A program made the translations under genes and the position numbers. The notes under the pieces are model-generated. The model did no database searches. It was not told the origin of the DNA and saw nothing but the letters and a program-made list of their open reading frames with translations. From the NCBI GenBank assembly GCA_937124525.1, contig CAKZLA010000009.1, forward strand, positions 1 through 10,319: a stretch of 10,319 nt of DNA, in the 5' to 3' direction. This DNA comes from an uncultured Desulfobacterium sp. GTDB lineage: Bacteria; Desulfobacterota; Desulfobacteria; Desulfobacterales; Desulfobacteraceae. This document shows, piece by piece, positions 1 through 6,562 of the stretch (position 1 is its first letter; each line of letters opens with the position of its first letter).

Positions 1-373
1 GCACACCGTCAAAACATACCAGACCATCACCAGCAAGTTCACACAGGGTATCCATGATGAGGCCGATCAGAGGAATCATGCCCAACTGGAACAAACCCTA
101 CTCATAAAGATTAGAAAAGAAAAGGCCGTAAAAGGCCAGCATATTTCTTTTTTACACGGGCTCATTGATTTCATAAAAGGAAATAAATTTTACTTGCAGA
201 TGGCCTCTTTTGCTGCAATACTTTTATTAAGCATGGTATTTTTACAGGATCAAAAAACTGTGTTCCACACCCCCAGTGCCATTGTTAATTCCATAGATGG
301 GGACATGACCTCGGTGATGATTCTGGAAACCCGGGAACAACATCACACCATTATCTGGTACAAAGAATCTTAG
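1..373 (+). CDS. C-terminal part of a single-pass membrane protein, anti-sigma-factor-like
   Basis: This is the 3' end of a gene that enters from the left. The codon frame starts at base 2 and gives 123 residues before a TAG at 371-373. The visible part has a polar, charged stretch (residues 1-60), one hydrophobic segment at about 66-82 (MASFAAILLLSMVFL), then a short polar tail ending in SVMILETREQHHTIIWYKES. A cytoplasmic domain, one membrane helix and a short tail with a 'V-M-hydrophobic ... TIIW' ending is the layout I know from zinc-finger (zf-HC2) anti-sigma factors encoded next to ECF sigma factors. The zinc-binding N-terminus is outside the window, so the family is inferred. A small exported protein follows downstream, as is usual for such operons. 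The stop codon lies inside the left edge of the palindrome at 365-542. It could instead be an unrelated single-pass membrane protein. Confidence 0.6.
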   Translation, partial: HTVKTYQTITSKFTQGIHDEADQRNHAQLEQTLLIKIRKEKAVKGQHISFLHGLIDFIKGNKFYLQMASFAAILLLSMVFLQDQKTVFHTPSAIVNSIDGDMTSVMILETREQHHTIIWYKES

Positions 374-542
374 GATCGTAGATGAAATAAGTTGAACAGA
401 AATAGCGCAGGATTTTGGTTCATCTACAAGATGCATTAAGAGTTTAATAACAGGTCTATTTGGCCTTTAATGCAACGCAGTAGATGAGCCAAAAGGCAAG
501 CTATTTCGTTCAAGTTATAAAATTTGCGGTCCTTAAATCTAC
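365..542. repeat. large imperfect palindrome (MITE/REP-like or long RNA hairpin)
   Basis: Two arms of about 60 bases, 365-427 and 480-542, are imperfect inverted copies. Read on the - strand, the left arm runs GTAGATGAACCAAAA, then GCTATTTC, GTTCAA and TTAT; the right arm on the + strand has GTAGATGAGCCAAAA, then GCTATTTC, GTTCAA and TTAT. Each arm is itself bounded by GTAGAT and ATCTAC: 378-383 with 422-427, and 480-485 with 537-542. The centre continues the pairing with TGCATTAA (432-439) against TTAATGCA (467-474). It fills most of the 219-base gap between two genes that look like one operon, and it covers the upstream stop codon. I see no transposase and no convincing reading frame in it. 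It could be a decayed miniature transposable element, a REP-like unit, or a transcribed hairpin that processes the mRNA. Confidence 0.7.
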
Positions 543-592
543 AGGATTGGAAATAAATTTTAAACAGGCACTTAAGCTTTGGGCAGGCATTT

Positions 593-1048
593 ATGAAAAC
601 AATACTAAAATACGTTTCAATCATGATCATGGGGCTGGTGTATTTGACACTGTCAGCTCAGGCCTTTGGGGCCAATCGTGTTCTGGGGGATGTCCGGATC
701 ATCCATGCCTCATCTGGCCCTGCCCACATGGACCCGGCACTGAAGGATCTTGGGCACGAACTTAAATCGGTGTTTAAATACACATCCTATCGCCTTGTGA
801 ATAGAAAAGCCTTGAACCTGAAACACCATCAAGTGGGCCGCATCTCCCTTCCTGGAAGCAGAATCCTGGAGATTTCTCCCACGGGTTTTAAAAAAGAACG
901 GATAAAATTTAGAATCAATATTTTAAAACAAAACAGATCGGTCTTCAACACTGAAATTTTATTGAAAAACGGTCGCAGTATCACCATTGGCGGGCCAGGT
1001 TATCAAAAAGGTTATCTTCTATTTAATATTTCCGCCACAGCAAGGTAA
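593..1048 (+). CDS. small exported protein, operon partner of the anti-sigma-like gene
   Basis: The 151-residue product begins with a clear signal peptide: a Lys at 2 and 6, a hydrophobic core at about 8-22, and small residues before a likely cleavage after A24 (AQA) or A27 (FGA). The mature part of about 125 residues is basic and mostly beta-like, with the stretches DVRIIHASSGPAHMDPALKD (33-52), FKYTSYRLVNRKAL and ITIGGPGYQKGYLLFNI. I recognise this pattern from small periplasmic proteins that sit after ECF sigma/anti-sigma pairs in Desulfobacterales, but I cannot name a function. No enzymatic motif or cysteine pair is visible. The Shine-Dalgarno sequence is poor (AGG about 5 bases before the ATG), so it may depend on transcription and translation from upstream. 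An overlapping frame at 484-765 is a shadow. Confidence 0.75.
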   Translation: MKTILKYVSIMIMGLVYLTLSAQAFGANRVLGDVRIIHASSGPAHMDPALKDLGHELKSVFKYTSYRLVNRKALNLKHHQVGRISLPGSRILEISPTGFKKERIKFRINILKQNRSVFNTEILLKNGRSITIGGPGYQKGYLLFNISATAR

Positions 1049-1085
1049 TCTATCTTGATTTTCAAATACGAAATCTGCCTGTGGC
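1034..1085. promoter_or_regulatory. 7-bp inverted repeat flanking the XRE-cupin upstream region
   Basis: GCCACAG at 1034-1040, inside the last codons of the preceding gene, is perfectly inverted as CTGTGGC at 1079-1085, just before the Shine-Dalgarno of the XRE-cupin gene. The 38-base spacing is too long for a simple protein operator, but the arms could form a stem that brings the upstream stop close to the ribosome site. The match is short enough to be chance. Confidence 0.25.
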
Positions 1086-1107
1086 AATTATAAAAAGGAG
1101 GGGCATC

Positions 1108-1704
1108 ATGAACCTATCCACAAAAAGCGATATTGAAGCGTTGGGTATTGGAGAAAAAATCCATAGGCTGAGAGAATCCAAGGGCATGCTCCTGTCCTCA
1201 CTGGCAGCTAAAGCCCAGATTTCATCCACGGTGATGTCCCAGATTGAAACAGAGCAGATCCCCCCGGGTCTTGTCACCCTGGCCAATATTTCCAAGGCAC
1301 TGAATGTGGGAATGGATTTCTTTTTCGCAAAAAAAGCGCCCATAGAAACCATTGAGTTGACCCGGGTCAATGACAGGGTGACAGTGCAAAAAAAATCAGC
1401 TTTGGATCATGGGGATGCCCACTACGATTACCAGGCCCTGTCCTATCGCCTGAAAGGTAAAAAAATGGAAACATTTTTGGCCCACTTCAATGAGAGCTCA
1501 AAGATTAATCCCCTGCCGGTGGGTCATTCTGGAGAGGAGTTTTGTTTCTGTCTTAATGGCGAAATCGACTTTATCACCAATGACAAAACCATTCGCTTAA
1601 TGCCCGGGGATTCCCTTCACTTCTACTCCCCAGCACCGCACGTGTTTAAAAAAGCCGGGCACACAAAGGCAACGGCATTGTTTATTCTTCTGCCAGACGG
1701 GTGA
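1108..1704 (+). CDS. XRE-family transcriptional regulator with C-terminal cupin sensor domain
   Basis: The 198-residue product is a DNA-binding regulator with a small-molecule-sensing cupin barrel. Residues 15-72 form the XRE/Cro-type helix-turn-helix (IGEKIHRLRESKGMLLSSLA, then the recognition part STVMSQIETEQIPPGLVTLA, then ISKALNV). Residues 122-196 form a cupin_2 fold with the two usual motifs: HSGEEFCFCLNGEIDF (140-155) and MPGDSLHFYSPAPHVF (165-180). H140, E143/E144 and H178 sit where metal or ligand residues fall in cupins. The ATG at 1108 was chosen because a strong AGGAGG at 1096-1101 lies 6 bases before it; a GTG at 1081 in the same frame has no such site. It follows the exported-protein gene by 59 bases, so it could be cotranscribed or separate. 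PuuR-like regulators share this layout; the ligand cannot be told from the sequence. Confidence 0.9.
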   Translation: MNLSTKSDIEALGIGEKIHRLRESKGMLLSSLAAKAQISSTVMSQIETEQIPPGLVTLANISKALNVGMDFFFAKKAPIETIELTRVNDRVTVQKKSALDHGDAHYDYQALSYRLKGKKMETFLAHFNESSKINPLPVGHSGEEFCFCLNGEIDFITNDKTIRLMPGDSLHFYSPAPHVFKKAGHTKATALFILLPDG

Positions 1705-1733
1705 TCTTCAAAAAAAACGGGTCAGGCTTGGCG

Positions 1734-1793
1734 TATGGGTGTTATTAACACAAAATTTATAAAGGCCAGACTCTCTCAAAAATAATACCCATA
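1734..1793. other. 13-bp inverted repeat between convergent genes
   Basis: TATGGGTGTTATT (1734-1746) and AATAATACCCATA (1781-1793) are inverted copies with a single G-T type mismatch, separated by 34 AT-rich bases. They lie in the 109-base gap between the XRE-cupin gene and the convergent DUF554 gene. The position fits a shared transcription end or mRNA 3' stem, but the loop is long and no U-tract follows on either strand, so it is not a standard intrinsic terminator. Confidence 0.4.
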
Positions 1794-1813
1794 ATCCAGA
1801 CAAGACAGAATAT

Positions 1814-2500
1814 TCACCCCATAAGCTCCAGGATCACATACCACAACAGGGGTAAAAAAACCGCAGGGATCATACTGCCAATGCGAATCTTTGCATCGGC
1901 AACAAAATTAAACCCAATGGCCATGATCAATACCCCGCCAACGGCGGACATCTGGGCCACCACTTCGGGTTGAAGATAAGGTTTTATAAATACAGCGGCC
2001 AGGGTAATACTGCCCTGGTATATCAACACGGGAAAAGCGGAAAACAATACCCCCAAACCCATGGAAGAACTCAGGATAATAGAGAAAATACCATCCAGTG
2101 CTGATTTTGCAAACAATGTCTGATGATCCCCGGCAAGCCCGCTCTCCAGGGCACCCACAATCCCCATGGACCCCACACAAAAAAGAAGCGTTGCCGTGAC
2201 AAAACCTTTGTAAAATCCCTCGTCATCCCCGGCAAATCGTTTTTCAAGAAGCTTGCCCAATGTCACCAGCCGGTCTTCAATCTTGAGCATTTCACCCAAA
2301 AGACTTCCCAGGGCCAGACTGAGGATAATAACGAGCAGGGCATCGGATTTCATGGCCCCCCGGATGCCGATGACCAAAACGGCCAGGCTGATGGCATGCA
2401 CCACGGTTTTATTATATTTTTCTGGAATCCCCCCCCGGCATAAAAGCCCCACAAGGCCACCGACAATAATGGCCCCGGCATTTACAATATTCCCTAACAT
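1814..2500 (-). CDS. DUF554 family integral membrane protein (YdfK/YqgA-like)
   Basis: The 228-residue product is a polytopic inner-membrane protein matching DUF554 over its whole length. Characteristic parts in order are [18 protein letters not shown] (1-18), the [14 protein letters not shown] segment, [20 protein letters not shown], the conserved [20 protein letters not shown] followed by [20 protein letters not shown], and the C-terminal [12 protein letters not shown]. It has about six or seven hydrophobic segments and no signal peptide. Its biochemical role is unknown in the family; transport has been suggested but I know of no established substrate. The ATG at 2498-2500 lies inside the last codons of the NifA-type gene, a 7-base overlap, with AAGGA about 9 bases upstream. 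This predicts translational coupling to that activator. Full family length, no sign of damage. Confidence 0.92.
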   Translation of the reverse strand: MLGNIVNAGAIIVGGLVGLLCRGGIPEKYNKTVVHAISLAVLVIGIRGAMKSDALLVIILSLALGSLLGEMLKIEDRLVTLGKLLEKRFAGDDEGFYKGFVTATLLFCVGSMGIVGALESGLAGDHQTLFAKSALDGIFSIILSSSMGLGVLFSAFPVLIYQGSITLAAVFIKPYLQPEVVAQMSAVGGVLIMAIGFNFVADAKIRIGSMIPAVFLPLLWYVILELMG

Positions 2501-4044
2501 CCTCGGTATTCCTTATAGTTAATTTCATATCGGGAGGCTTTATAGGAAAATTTACGCACTGTGGTTCCCAAAAGTTCCGATGCTTTTTTAATATTTCCCC
2601 GGGTATTTTTCAAGGCATCAATGATCATCTCCTTTTCCAGATTAAAAACAGCCGCTTCCAGGGTCATGGGGGCAAGGGTGCAGGACTCCTTTCCCGTCTG
2701 CAGGCTCGGTGGAAGATGATAGCTGTGGACAGCCCCTTCGTTGCACAAAAGAACAGCCCGTTCAATGCAGTTTTCCAGTTCCCGGACATTGCCGGGCCAA
2801 TGGTATTGCATCATCATGTCTATGGCCGGGGTGGAAAATCGTTGAATTTTTTTAAAATGCTCCCGGGCATATTTTTCCAGGAAAAAATCGGCAAGAAGCA
2901 TCACATCAGTGCGGCGCATGCGAAGGCTGGGCAGATAAATGGGAAATACGTTGAGCCGGAAATAAAGATCATCCCGAAAGGTTTTTTCCTCCACCATCTC
3001 TTCCAGATTGCTGTTGGTGGCGGCAATGATTCTCACATCACTTTTAATGGTTTTGTAGCCCCCCACCCGCTCAAACTCCCTCTCCTGAAGTACCCGGAGC
3101 AGTTTGACCTGAACCCCCGGCTGCATGGTGCCGATCTCATCGAGGAAAATGGTGCCCTTGTTGGCCATCTCAAACTTTCCCTTTTTCTGGGTGGCAGCCC
3201 CGGTGAAGGATCCCTTTTCGTGGCCGAACAACTCGCTTTCAATGAGGTTTTCCGGCAGAGCCGCGCAATTGATTTTCACAAAGGGATGGCTGTTTCTGAG
3301 ACTGTTGTAATGGATGGAGTTGGCAATCAACTCCTTGCCGGTACCACTCTCCCCCCGGATGAGCACCGTTGCATTGCTCCGGGATACCTGGGAAATCATC
3401 TGGAACACTTCCCTCATTTTGTTACTGTTGCCGATGATGTTGGAAAAACTGTATTTATTCTCCAGTTCTCCTTTCAGGCGCAGGTTTTCCTCTTTTAAAA
3501 ATTCCTTTTCCAGATGAAGGGCTTCCAGATTAATCACATGGCGGGCAATCATGGTGGCCACCACCGAAAGAATCTTTTCCCCCTTTTGAAGGGCATCTTC
3601 TCCCTCCAGGGGGGTGTCTGCACTCAGGGCACCCACCACTTTCTTTTCCCGTTTCACCGGCACACAGATAAAAGAATAATCCTGGGCAACGTCGACTTTT
3701 CTGGAATCGGTCCTGTCCAGGAACAGCGGTTCTTGGCTAATACTGGGGACCACCATGGCTTTTCCCGTCTGGATAACCCGGCCGGTGATGCCTTCCCCCA
3801 TCTTGTATTTCACATTTTTTTTGGCCTTTTCAGGAATCCCATGGGCCACTTCAATGTGAATCTCTCGTGTCACAGGATCCAAAAGCGTAATGGCACCCCG
3901 GATGAGATCCAGAGATTCTGCCAGGATACTCAATACCCGGTAAAGAGATCGTTTCATATCCGTGTGCTCGTTCAATGCCTCATGAATTTCATAGAGCAGG
4001 GAAATTTCTTCAAAGGATTTGTTGCTATTTTTAATGTCTGCCAC
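2494..4044 (-). CDS. nifA: NifA-type sigma-54-dependent activator (GAF-AAA+-Fis HTH)
   Basis: The 516-residue product activates sigma-54 RNA polymerase by ATP hydrolysis. Residues 25-172 are a GAF sensor domain, 173-198 a coiled linker, and 200-440 the AAA+ domain: Walker A GESGTGKE (231-238), the sigma-54 contact loop GSFTGA (278-283, usually GAFTGA), Walker [10 protein letters not shown] (297-305), arginine-finger region RDDLYFRLN (357-365) and WPGNVREL (416-423). The Fis-type HTH is at 474-512 ([20 protein letters not shown]). GAF plus this HTH and the length of about 520 fit NifA; another GAF-type activator is possible because no nif gene is in view. Cys426, Cys434 and Cys455 are near the domain junction, but the C-x4-C pair of oxygen-sensitive rhizobial NifA is absent. 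The start is GTG (4042-4044) with AGGA 7 bases upstream. DUF554 overlaps its 3' end, and an FNR-type box lies 27-40 bases upstream. Confidence 0.85.
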   Translation of the reverse strand: MADIKNSNKSFEEISLLYEIHEALNEHTDMKRSLYRVLSILAESLDLIRGAITLLDPVTREIHIEVAHGIPEKAKKNVKYKMGEGITGRVIQTGKAMVVPSISQEPLFLDRTDSRKVDVAQDYSFICVPVKREKKVVGALSADTPLEGEDALQKGEKILSVVATMIARHVINLEALHLEKEFLKEENLRLKGELENKYSFSNIIGNSNKMREVFQMISQVSRSNATVLIRGESGTGKELIANSIHYNSLRNSHPFVKINCAALPENLIESELFGHEKGSFTGAATQKKGKFEMANKGTIFLDEIGTMQPGVQVKLLRVLQEREFERVGGYKTIKSDVRIIAATNSNLEEMVEEKTFRDDLYFRLNVFPIYLPSLRMRRTDVMLLADFFLEKYAREHFKKIQRFSTPAIDMMMQYHWPGNVRELENCIERAVLLCNEGAVHSYHLPPSLQTGKESCTLAPMTLEAAVFNLEKEMIIDALKNTRGNIKKASELLGTTVRKFSYKASRYEINYKEYRGC

Positions 4045-4070
4045 GTTGCCGTCCTGAATTACGGTTTTTT

Positions 4071-4084
4071 TTGATAATTATCAA
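4071..4084. promoter_or_regulatory. perfect FNR/ANR-type box upstream of the NifA-type gene
   Basis: The bases read TTGAT-AATT-ATCAA, an exact match to the known FNR/ANR consensus TTGAT-N4-ATCAA. It sits in a 16-base perfect palindrome (4070-4085). It lies 27-40 bases before the GTG of the NifA-type gene and about 150 bases before the divergent sensor gene. So close to the leftward start codon, binding would more likely repress nifA or block its promoter than activate it. Which CRP/FNR-family protein binds is not known from the window; an AT-rich palindrome can also arise by chance. Confidence 0.5.
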
Positions 4085-4137
4085 ATTAAAGCGGGCCATG
4101 GATACATCGACCCCTCCCACCACAATGGTCATAAATC

Positions 4138-4166
4138 TTGATTTATATCATTTTAAATGAGATACT
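4138..4166 (+). promoter_or_regulatory. candidate sigma-70 promoter of the GAF-PAS gene overlapping a second FNR-like box
   Basis: TTGATT (4138-4143) and GATACT (4161-4166) are separated by exactly 17 bases, a reasonable -35/-10 pair for the rightward gene at 4233. The -35 is also the left half of TTGAT-TTAT-ATCAT (4138-4151), which matches the FNR/CRP-family consensus at 9 of 10 defined positions. A regulator bound here would cover the -35 and repress. The predicted start near 4173 gives a leader of about 60 bases. Confidence 0.4.
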
Positions 4167-4232
4167 GTCCATGTAGAAATTAAAATGGCTGCTCCAGACG
4201 GGAACTCATAATATAAAGAAGAGACAAAAACA

Positions 4233-5417
4233 GTGTCTGACCCCGAAAAAAGATACCATAAATTAATGGATGTTTTACTGGAAATAGCCGAGGCAGTAAA
4301 CCGAACACGGAACCTCAATGAACTTTATCAGGCCATCCACACCTCCCTTAGCAAGATTCTCAATGTAGACAATTTTTTCATTGCCATACATCACCCCGAC
4401 AAAGATGCCATTTCTTTTCCCTATTATGTGGATAAGTATGACAAAGATATTTATGAAATCCAGGAGTTCAGCAAAACTGCATCCCTGACCGGCAAGGTCA
4501 TTCAGGCAGGCAACCCCCTTCTGTTTAAAAAAGAAGACATCCTGGAACATGCCAGAATAATTAATAAAAAAACAATTGGAACCTTGAGCTACACATGGCT
4601 GGGGGCGCCCCTTAAAATCGGTACCAGGGTCACAGGTGCCGTTGCCGTACAAAGCTATATGGCAGATGTGTCCTACACCAAAAAAGATCTGGACATTCTT
4701 GACCTGGTTGCCCGGCACATTGCCCTGGCCCTGGAACGAAAAGAGTTCAGCGACGCCCTCCAGGAGCAGGGACAGATTCTTGAAAAAATTCTTGAAACAT
4801 CGCCGGTGGGCATTGCCCTTGTGGAAAACCGAACCTTTAAGTGGGTCAACCAGGAGATGGTGAAACTTTTCGGTTACCATGGAAAGGATGATTTTAAAAA
4901 CCAGAGCCTGAGAATGATTTATCCCACCGAGGAGGCCTTTCTGGAGGCCGGAAAAACCATATACGACCACTTTCCCCACACGAATAAAATGGAAATAGAG
5001 GTGTTACTCATGTGCAAAGATGGGTCCACATTCCCCGGACACATCAAGTTAGGCAGTGCCGATCCCCAGCATCCCCTAGTCTGCCTTATTGCCACATTTT
5101 CCGACATTACGGAACGAAACCGGGCAAAACAGGAACAGGGAGAGAAAGAAAGACTCCAGGGAGTTCTGGAGATGGCCGGGGCCGTGTGCCATGAACTCAA
5201 CCAGCCCTTACAAACCCTGATGGGCCATTCGGAACTCATCACCATGGACCAGAACCCCGACAGCCAGATTGTCAAAGACATGCACACCATTCAGTCTAAT
5301 ATTTCAAGAATCAGCCAGATCACCCGACGACTGGCTGGCATTACAAAATATAAAACCATGGAATATCCAGGGAATCTTAAAATTGTGGACATCTGGGAAT
5401 CCAGTGATACCCCGTAA
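4233..5417 (+). CDS. GAF-PAS-HisKA signalling protein without an ATPase domain
   Basis: The 394-residue soluble protein has a GAF domain (about 8-170), a PAS domain (about 180-296, ending in the usual FSDITERNRAK) and a histidine-kinase dimerisation helix pair (about 306-372) with the H-box AGAVCHELNQPLQ; His320 is the expected phosphate acceptor. It ends 22 residues later, so the HATPase_c domain (N, G1, G2 boxes) is missing. The end looks natural: there is no leftover ATPase coding sequence in the 95 bases before nadK. I have the impression that similar H-box-only proteins with a tail like NLKIVDIWESSD occur in Desulfobacterales. It may receive phosphate from a partner kinase or act as a dimeric sensor. 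The start is GTG at 4233 with a weak AAGAAGAG about 9 bases upstream; ATG 4266 is an alternative. It is divergent from the NifA-type gene. Confidence 0.85.
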   Translation: MSDPEKRYHKLMDVLLEIAEAVNRTRNLNELYQAIHTSLSKILNVDNFFIAIHHPDKDAISFPYYVDKYDKDIYEIQEFSKTASLTGKVIQAGNPLLFKKEDILEHARIINKKTIGTLSYTWLGAPLKIGTRVTGAVAVQSYMADVSYTKKDLDILDLVARHIALALERKEFSDALQEQGQILEKILETSPVGIALVENRTFKWVNQEMVKLFGYHGKDDFKNQSLRMIYPTEEAFLEAGKTIYDHFPHTNKMEIEVLLMCKDGSTFPGHIKLGSADPQHPLVCLIATFSDITERNRAKQEQGEKERLQGVLEMAGAVCHELNQPLQTLMGHSELITMDQNPDSQIVKDMHTIQSNISRISQITRRLAGITKYKTMEYPGNLKIVDIWESSDTP

Positions 5418-5512
5418 AATCAAAACCGAGCTTTATTATAGTTTCTGCCTTGGGCAGTTCATGGGTATCAAGGTAGGGTGTGTGGTATTGACCCCATTCC
5501 CGGAAATGCAGC

Positions 5513-6346
5513 CTACCCGCGTCCCCCACTCCACATGAGCCTTGCCTTGAGCACATTAAAATAATTATCCCGGGACAGGGAGATCATCTTTACGGGATGA
5601 CTTCCTTTTTTTACCACAATTTTATCCCGGGAATCAATGGCCATACCCTCCTGACCATCAAAGGTAAGGACAATATCAGAGGGATCATCCTCCAGGTGCA
5701 TTTCCACCTGGGCAGTATCTGGAATAATCAAGGGACGATTGGTCAAGGTAAAGGGGCAGATGGGGGTCAGGATAATCCCCGGCACAATGGGATGTATCAC
5801 AGGACCACCGGCGGCCAGTGAGTAAGCTGTGGAACCCGTGGGGGTTGCCACAATGAGTCCATCGGCCTTAAAGGTGGTGAGATAGCTCGAATCAATGTAT
5901 ACGGCACAGCGGGCAAGGCGCGAAAGGGCTCCTTTGTTGAGCACCACATCATTTAAAACCCCCACAGAGGCGATTTCTTGTCCCTCCCGGATCACACTCA
6001 CCTGGAGGCGCATGCGTTCCTCTATGACATACTGTCCCTCCAACACATGTGCCACTGCCTGAAAAAGATGGGCTTCCAGAGTTTCAGCCAGAAATCCCAC
6101 CTCGCCAAACTTGATCCCCATGAGGGGAATATCGCGGCTCCCCACCAGACGGGCCGCACTTAAGAAAGTACCATCCCCCCCAAGAACAATAATGCAGAAA
6201 GGGGCCTTTTCAGACAATGAGACATCTGGCTCATCGGCATAAAAAACAGTGACGCCTCTGTTCAGCAGCCATTTTCCCAACTCCACTGCTTTTTTTCTTG
6301 CCAGTTCATCTCTTTTAACAAAAAGACCGATACATTTAGTTTTCAT
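5513..6346 (-). CDS. nadK: NAD kinase (ATP-NAD kinase)
   Basis: This 277-residue cytoplasmic enzyme phosphorylates NAD to NADP, the only route to NADP in most bacteria. The diagnostic motifs are all present: GGDGTFL (56-62, catalytic Asp58), GIKFGEVGFLAE (78-88 region), the NAD-binding LNDVVLNKG (131-139), and the glycine-rich ADGLIVATPTGSTAY (161-175) followed by SLAAGGPV. The C-terminus carries the usual LTFDGQ segment. The length is normal. I chose the ATG at 6344-6346 because the product then begins MKTKCIGLFVKRD, as family members do, and AGAGAG lies about 7 bases before it; a further in-frame ATG at 6370 adds eight untypical residues and has no ribosome site. It converges with the GAF-PAS gene and diverges from the liv operon. 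Confidence 0.95.
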   Translation of the reverse strand: MKTKCIGLFVKRDELARKKAVELGKWLLNRGVTVFYADEPDVSLSEKAPFCIIVLGGDGTFLSAARLVGSRDIPLMGIKFGEVGFLAETLEAHLFQAVAHVLEGQYVIEERMRLQVSVIREGQEIASVGVLNDVVLNKGALSRLARCAVYIDSSYLTTFKADGLIVATPTGSTAYSLAAGGPVIHPIVPGIILTPICPFTLTNRPLIIPDTAQVEMHLEDDPSDIVLTFDGQEGMAIDSRDKIVVKKGSHPVKMISLSRDNYFNVLKARLMWSGGRG

Positions 6347-6484
6347 GGAGCAACTCTCTTTTGCCTGCATCTATATTTATAATTTTATCCAGCTTTTAAT
6401 GCTTTGCTGCATTGAGTTCAGGTCTTTTTACTTGTTTCCACCACACAGATGCAAGTTTTTTTTATTCATGATCAATAAAAGCAT
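6347..6484. other. AT-rich nadK upstream region, no confident element
   Basis: This is the first part of the 445-base gene-free stretch between nadK and livK. On the - strand there is a TATAAATATA-like run near 6372-6381 that could be a nadK -10 region, but I could not find a good -35 at the right distance. A short inverted repeat AATGC/GCATT lies at 6398-6402 and 6409-6413, and an A/T run sits near 6456-6466. Overlapping open frames here have no ribosome site and no recognisable protein. Confidence 0.4.
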
Positions 6485-6517
6485 GACAAATCATTGCACC
6501 TAATCCCTTGATTTGTC
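6485..6517. promoter_or_regulatory. 9-bp perfect dyad upstream of the livK promoter
   Basis: GACAAATCA (6485-6493) and TGATTTGTC (6509-6517) are exact inverted repeats, 15 bases apart, centre to centre 24 bases. The right arm ends 10 bases before the -35 of the livK promoter, a typical place for an activator or repressor dimer on one face of the DNA. GCG and five T follow it, so a terminator reading is possible, but the stem is AT-rich and no rightward gene lies upstream to terminate. Confidence 0.45.
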
Positions 6518-6527
6518 GCGTTTTTCC

Positions 6528-6556
6528 TTGACTCAACCCCATGGAGTCAGTATAAA
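6528..6556 (+). promoter_or_regulatory. strong sigma-70 promoter of the liv operon
   Basis: TTGACT (6528-6533) and TATAAA (6551-6556) are separated by exactly 17 bases, both one mismatch from the sigma-70 consensus. The start of transcription would be near 6563. Within the promoter an inverted repeat TGACTC (6529-6534) / GAGTCA (6544-6549) spans from the -35 into the spacer and could be an operator at which a dimer blocks polymerase. Confidence 0.7.
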
Positions 6557-6562
6557 TCAAAG

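Noticed and set aside
242..630. Two 64-codon frames on the - strand across the palindrome
   Set aside because: They overlap the membrane-protein end, the palindrome and the next gene start; no ribosome site or family resemblance. They look like by-products of the inverted repeat.
484..765. 93-codon open frame on the + strand overlapping the exported-protein gene
   Set aside because: It begins in the palindrome, overlaps a frame with a clear signal peptide, and its product is rich in Gly, Cys, Pro and Trp as expected from an off-frame reading.
2716..3498. 260-codon open frame antisense to the NifA-type gene
   Set aside because: It lies fully opposite the AAA+ domain with all its motifs, so it is a shadow created by codon bias.
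4085..4125. Possible sigma-54 promoter on the - strand before the NifA-type gene (TGGCCCG...)
   Set aside because: The GG is present but no GC dinucleotide occurs at the -12 position with the required 10-base spacing.
5445..5457. Short hairpin CTGCC-TTG-GGCAG between the GAF-PAS gene and nadK as terminator
   Set aside because: Only five pairs and no U-tract on either strand, so I do not call it.
6468..6484. FNR-like sequence on the - strand (TTGAT-CATG-AATAA)
   Set aside because: Only 8 of 10 positions fit and the right half is poor; in AT-rich sequence this is expected by chance.
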